Assembly (NCBI GenBank): GCA_945865525.1
Contig: CAMBDY010000010.1
Coordinates: forward strand, 16,645 to 80,644
Source of the DNA: Nitrospira lenta
GTDB lineage: Bacteria; Nitrospirota; Nitrospiria; Nitrospirales; Nitrospiraceae
DNA: 64,000 nucleotides
Reading direction: 5' to 3'
Made by a program: the position numbers and the translations under genes
The notes under the pieces: model-generated
Seen by the model: the letters and a program-made list of their open reading frames with translations, nothing else
What the model was told of the DNA's origin: nothing
Database searches by the model: none
Shown: in pieces, positions 62,952 to 64,000 of the stretch
Layout: the number at the start of each line of letters is the position of its first letter
How positions within the stretch are numbered: the first letter of the stretch is position 1

Positions 62952-63146
62952 ATGGCTGACACCCCAAAAAATCCATCGACCACACCTGCTTCTCCTGCAC
63001 CTGAGAGCGTGCCCAAAACGAGAAAAGAAATCCCGCTCGTGTCAGTGCCCAACGACCGCGACATGATCGCCGAGGAGATGGCCGAAATGTTCGATGAAGA
63101 CCGAGTTTCGCATCAGCACGGGAGCTCAGAACCAGAAGCGGATTAA
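62952..63146 (+). CDS. Small acidic hypothetical protein
   Basis: MADTPKNPSTTPASPAPES...; low-complexity; start revised from 62907. Confidence 0.45.
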   Translation: MADTPKNPSTTPASPAPESVPKTRKEIPLVSVPNDRDMIAEEMAEMFDEDRVSHQHGSSEPEAD

Positions 63147-63154
63147 CCCCGCCC

Positions 63155-64000
63155 TCAGGCTGGCCTAATCAACTCCACCGTTCCCTCTGCCGGTATCCGT
63201 CCCAACGTTGATCCTTCTTTCCGCTTTACCCCGTCAAGCCGAATGATCGCGCCCCGATGACAGACTTCCAATGCCGCATTAGTCGAAGAGGCGGCTCGAT
63301 CAAGTCGCCCAATCTCGGATCGACCCAGCACGTTACAAAGCCAGGCTCTGGTATCGCCCTTCAATTCCCGCAGCTCGCTCACAACCCGAAAAATCTGCGG
63401 ACTCCGTGGCACAATCGTACGGCCATCTGTGCGTAACAGCAGATAGGCAAACTTCAGCGCGTCCTTGATGAAGCCCACCTTCAAATCAATGGCGGCAACC
63501 GCGGGAGGCGCCTGCCAAAGTCGCTCCTCATGGCACCAATCGTCCGGATGGTCTAACGCGGGACAGCCTCCCCCATGCAGACACGGGCTATAGACTGTGC
63601 AGAGACCCTGCTTGAGCAAATGATTCCGTACTAAATGTAGCGCTCTGGCCGTCTGCCGTAAGGCCGGCTCAATAATCATAATAGTACCCTGCGGTGCGAG
63701 AAATGGCAGAAACTGCCCAACAACTGCAGCTCGTTCTGCTGGGGGATCGGAGGCGGTCACAAACAATTCATTGAGACAGTTAGCCATGATGATGAGGTCA
63801 TAGGGTCCGCCCTTCGCAATCTGCTTGCCGAGATCACCCTTAAACGGATGTTCCAGATTACCTCCAACGCATCGAAGGCCTGTGCTGGCAATCCCCACCT
63901 CCTGACAATAGGCCTCCCACAGTTTTTTCGTCTCCTGCAATGGCGCCGGTGAGGAGTCGGCTGCCAACACCGATAGAGACTTCGCCCGCTCCGAATCACG
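63155..64000 (-). CDS. Rsm22-like methyltransferase, 5' end beyond right edge
   Basis: Frame stays open to window end (RDSERAKSLSVLAADSSPAPL); GTIMIIEPALRQTARALHLVRNHLL and CLHGGGCPALDHPDDWCHEERLW cysteine cluster. Confidence 0.75.
   Translation of the reverse strand, partial: RDSERAKSLSVLAADSSPAPLQETKKLWEAYCQEVGIASTGLRCVGGNLEHPFKGDLGKQIAKGGPYDLIIMANCLNELFVTASDPPAERAAVVGQFLPFLAPQGTIMIIEPALRQTARALHLVRNHLLKQGLCTVYSPCLHGGGCPALDHPDDWCHEERLWQAPPAVAAIDLKVGFIKDALKFAYLLLRTDGRTIVPRSPQIFRVVSELRELKGDTRAWLCNVLGRSEIGRLDRAASSTNAALEVCHRGAIIRLDGVKRKEGSTLGRIPAEGTVELIRPA

Overview
The gene content resembles a Nitrospira-like nitrite oxidiser; this is inferred from families only, with no database search. From left to right the window holds: (1) the 5' part of a lipoprotein gene running off the left edge, and a UbiA-family prenyltransferase; (2) a dense minus-strand respiratory cluster (~2.6-14.0 kb) with five c-type cytochromes, a type II DMSO-reductase gamma/NxrC-like protein, two divergent cytochrome-bd-like subunit I paralogues, an unassigned membrane protein, a bc-type cytochrome b, and a Rieske protein with a PRC-barrel-like N-terminus; (3) a minus-strand isoprenoid/hopanoid/lipid-trafficking block (hpnH, tRNA-Cys, ispG, dxs, Omp85-like barrel, mlaC/hpnM-, mlaD-, mlaF-, mlaE-like genes, hpnG, shc); (4) smc, ispH, phoB/phoR, pit plus a PhoU-like partner, fabH, bamD; (5) a system II cytochrome c maturation cluster (ccdA, two TlpA/ResA genes, ccsA, resB); (6) metK, ahcY and a B12-binding radical SAM gene; (7) a reductive TCA operon (aclB-aclA-acn-icd-frdB-frdA-sucC-sucD) with a plausible promoter and inverted repeats in its gaps; (8) mutM, a DSP-like phosphatase, a zinc-ribbon protein and an Rsm22-like methyltransferase cut by the right edge. 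The main observations beyond annotation are the respiratory cluster with its odd bd-like proteins and PRC-Rieske protein, the integrated hopanoid/Mla operon, and a family of imperfect inverted-repeat elements found in the only two large convergent intergenic gaps.
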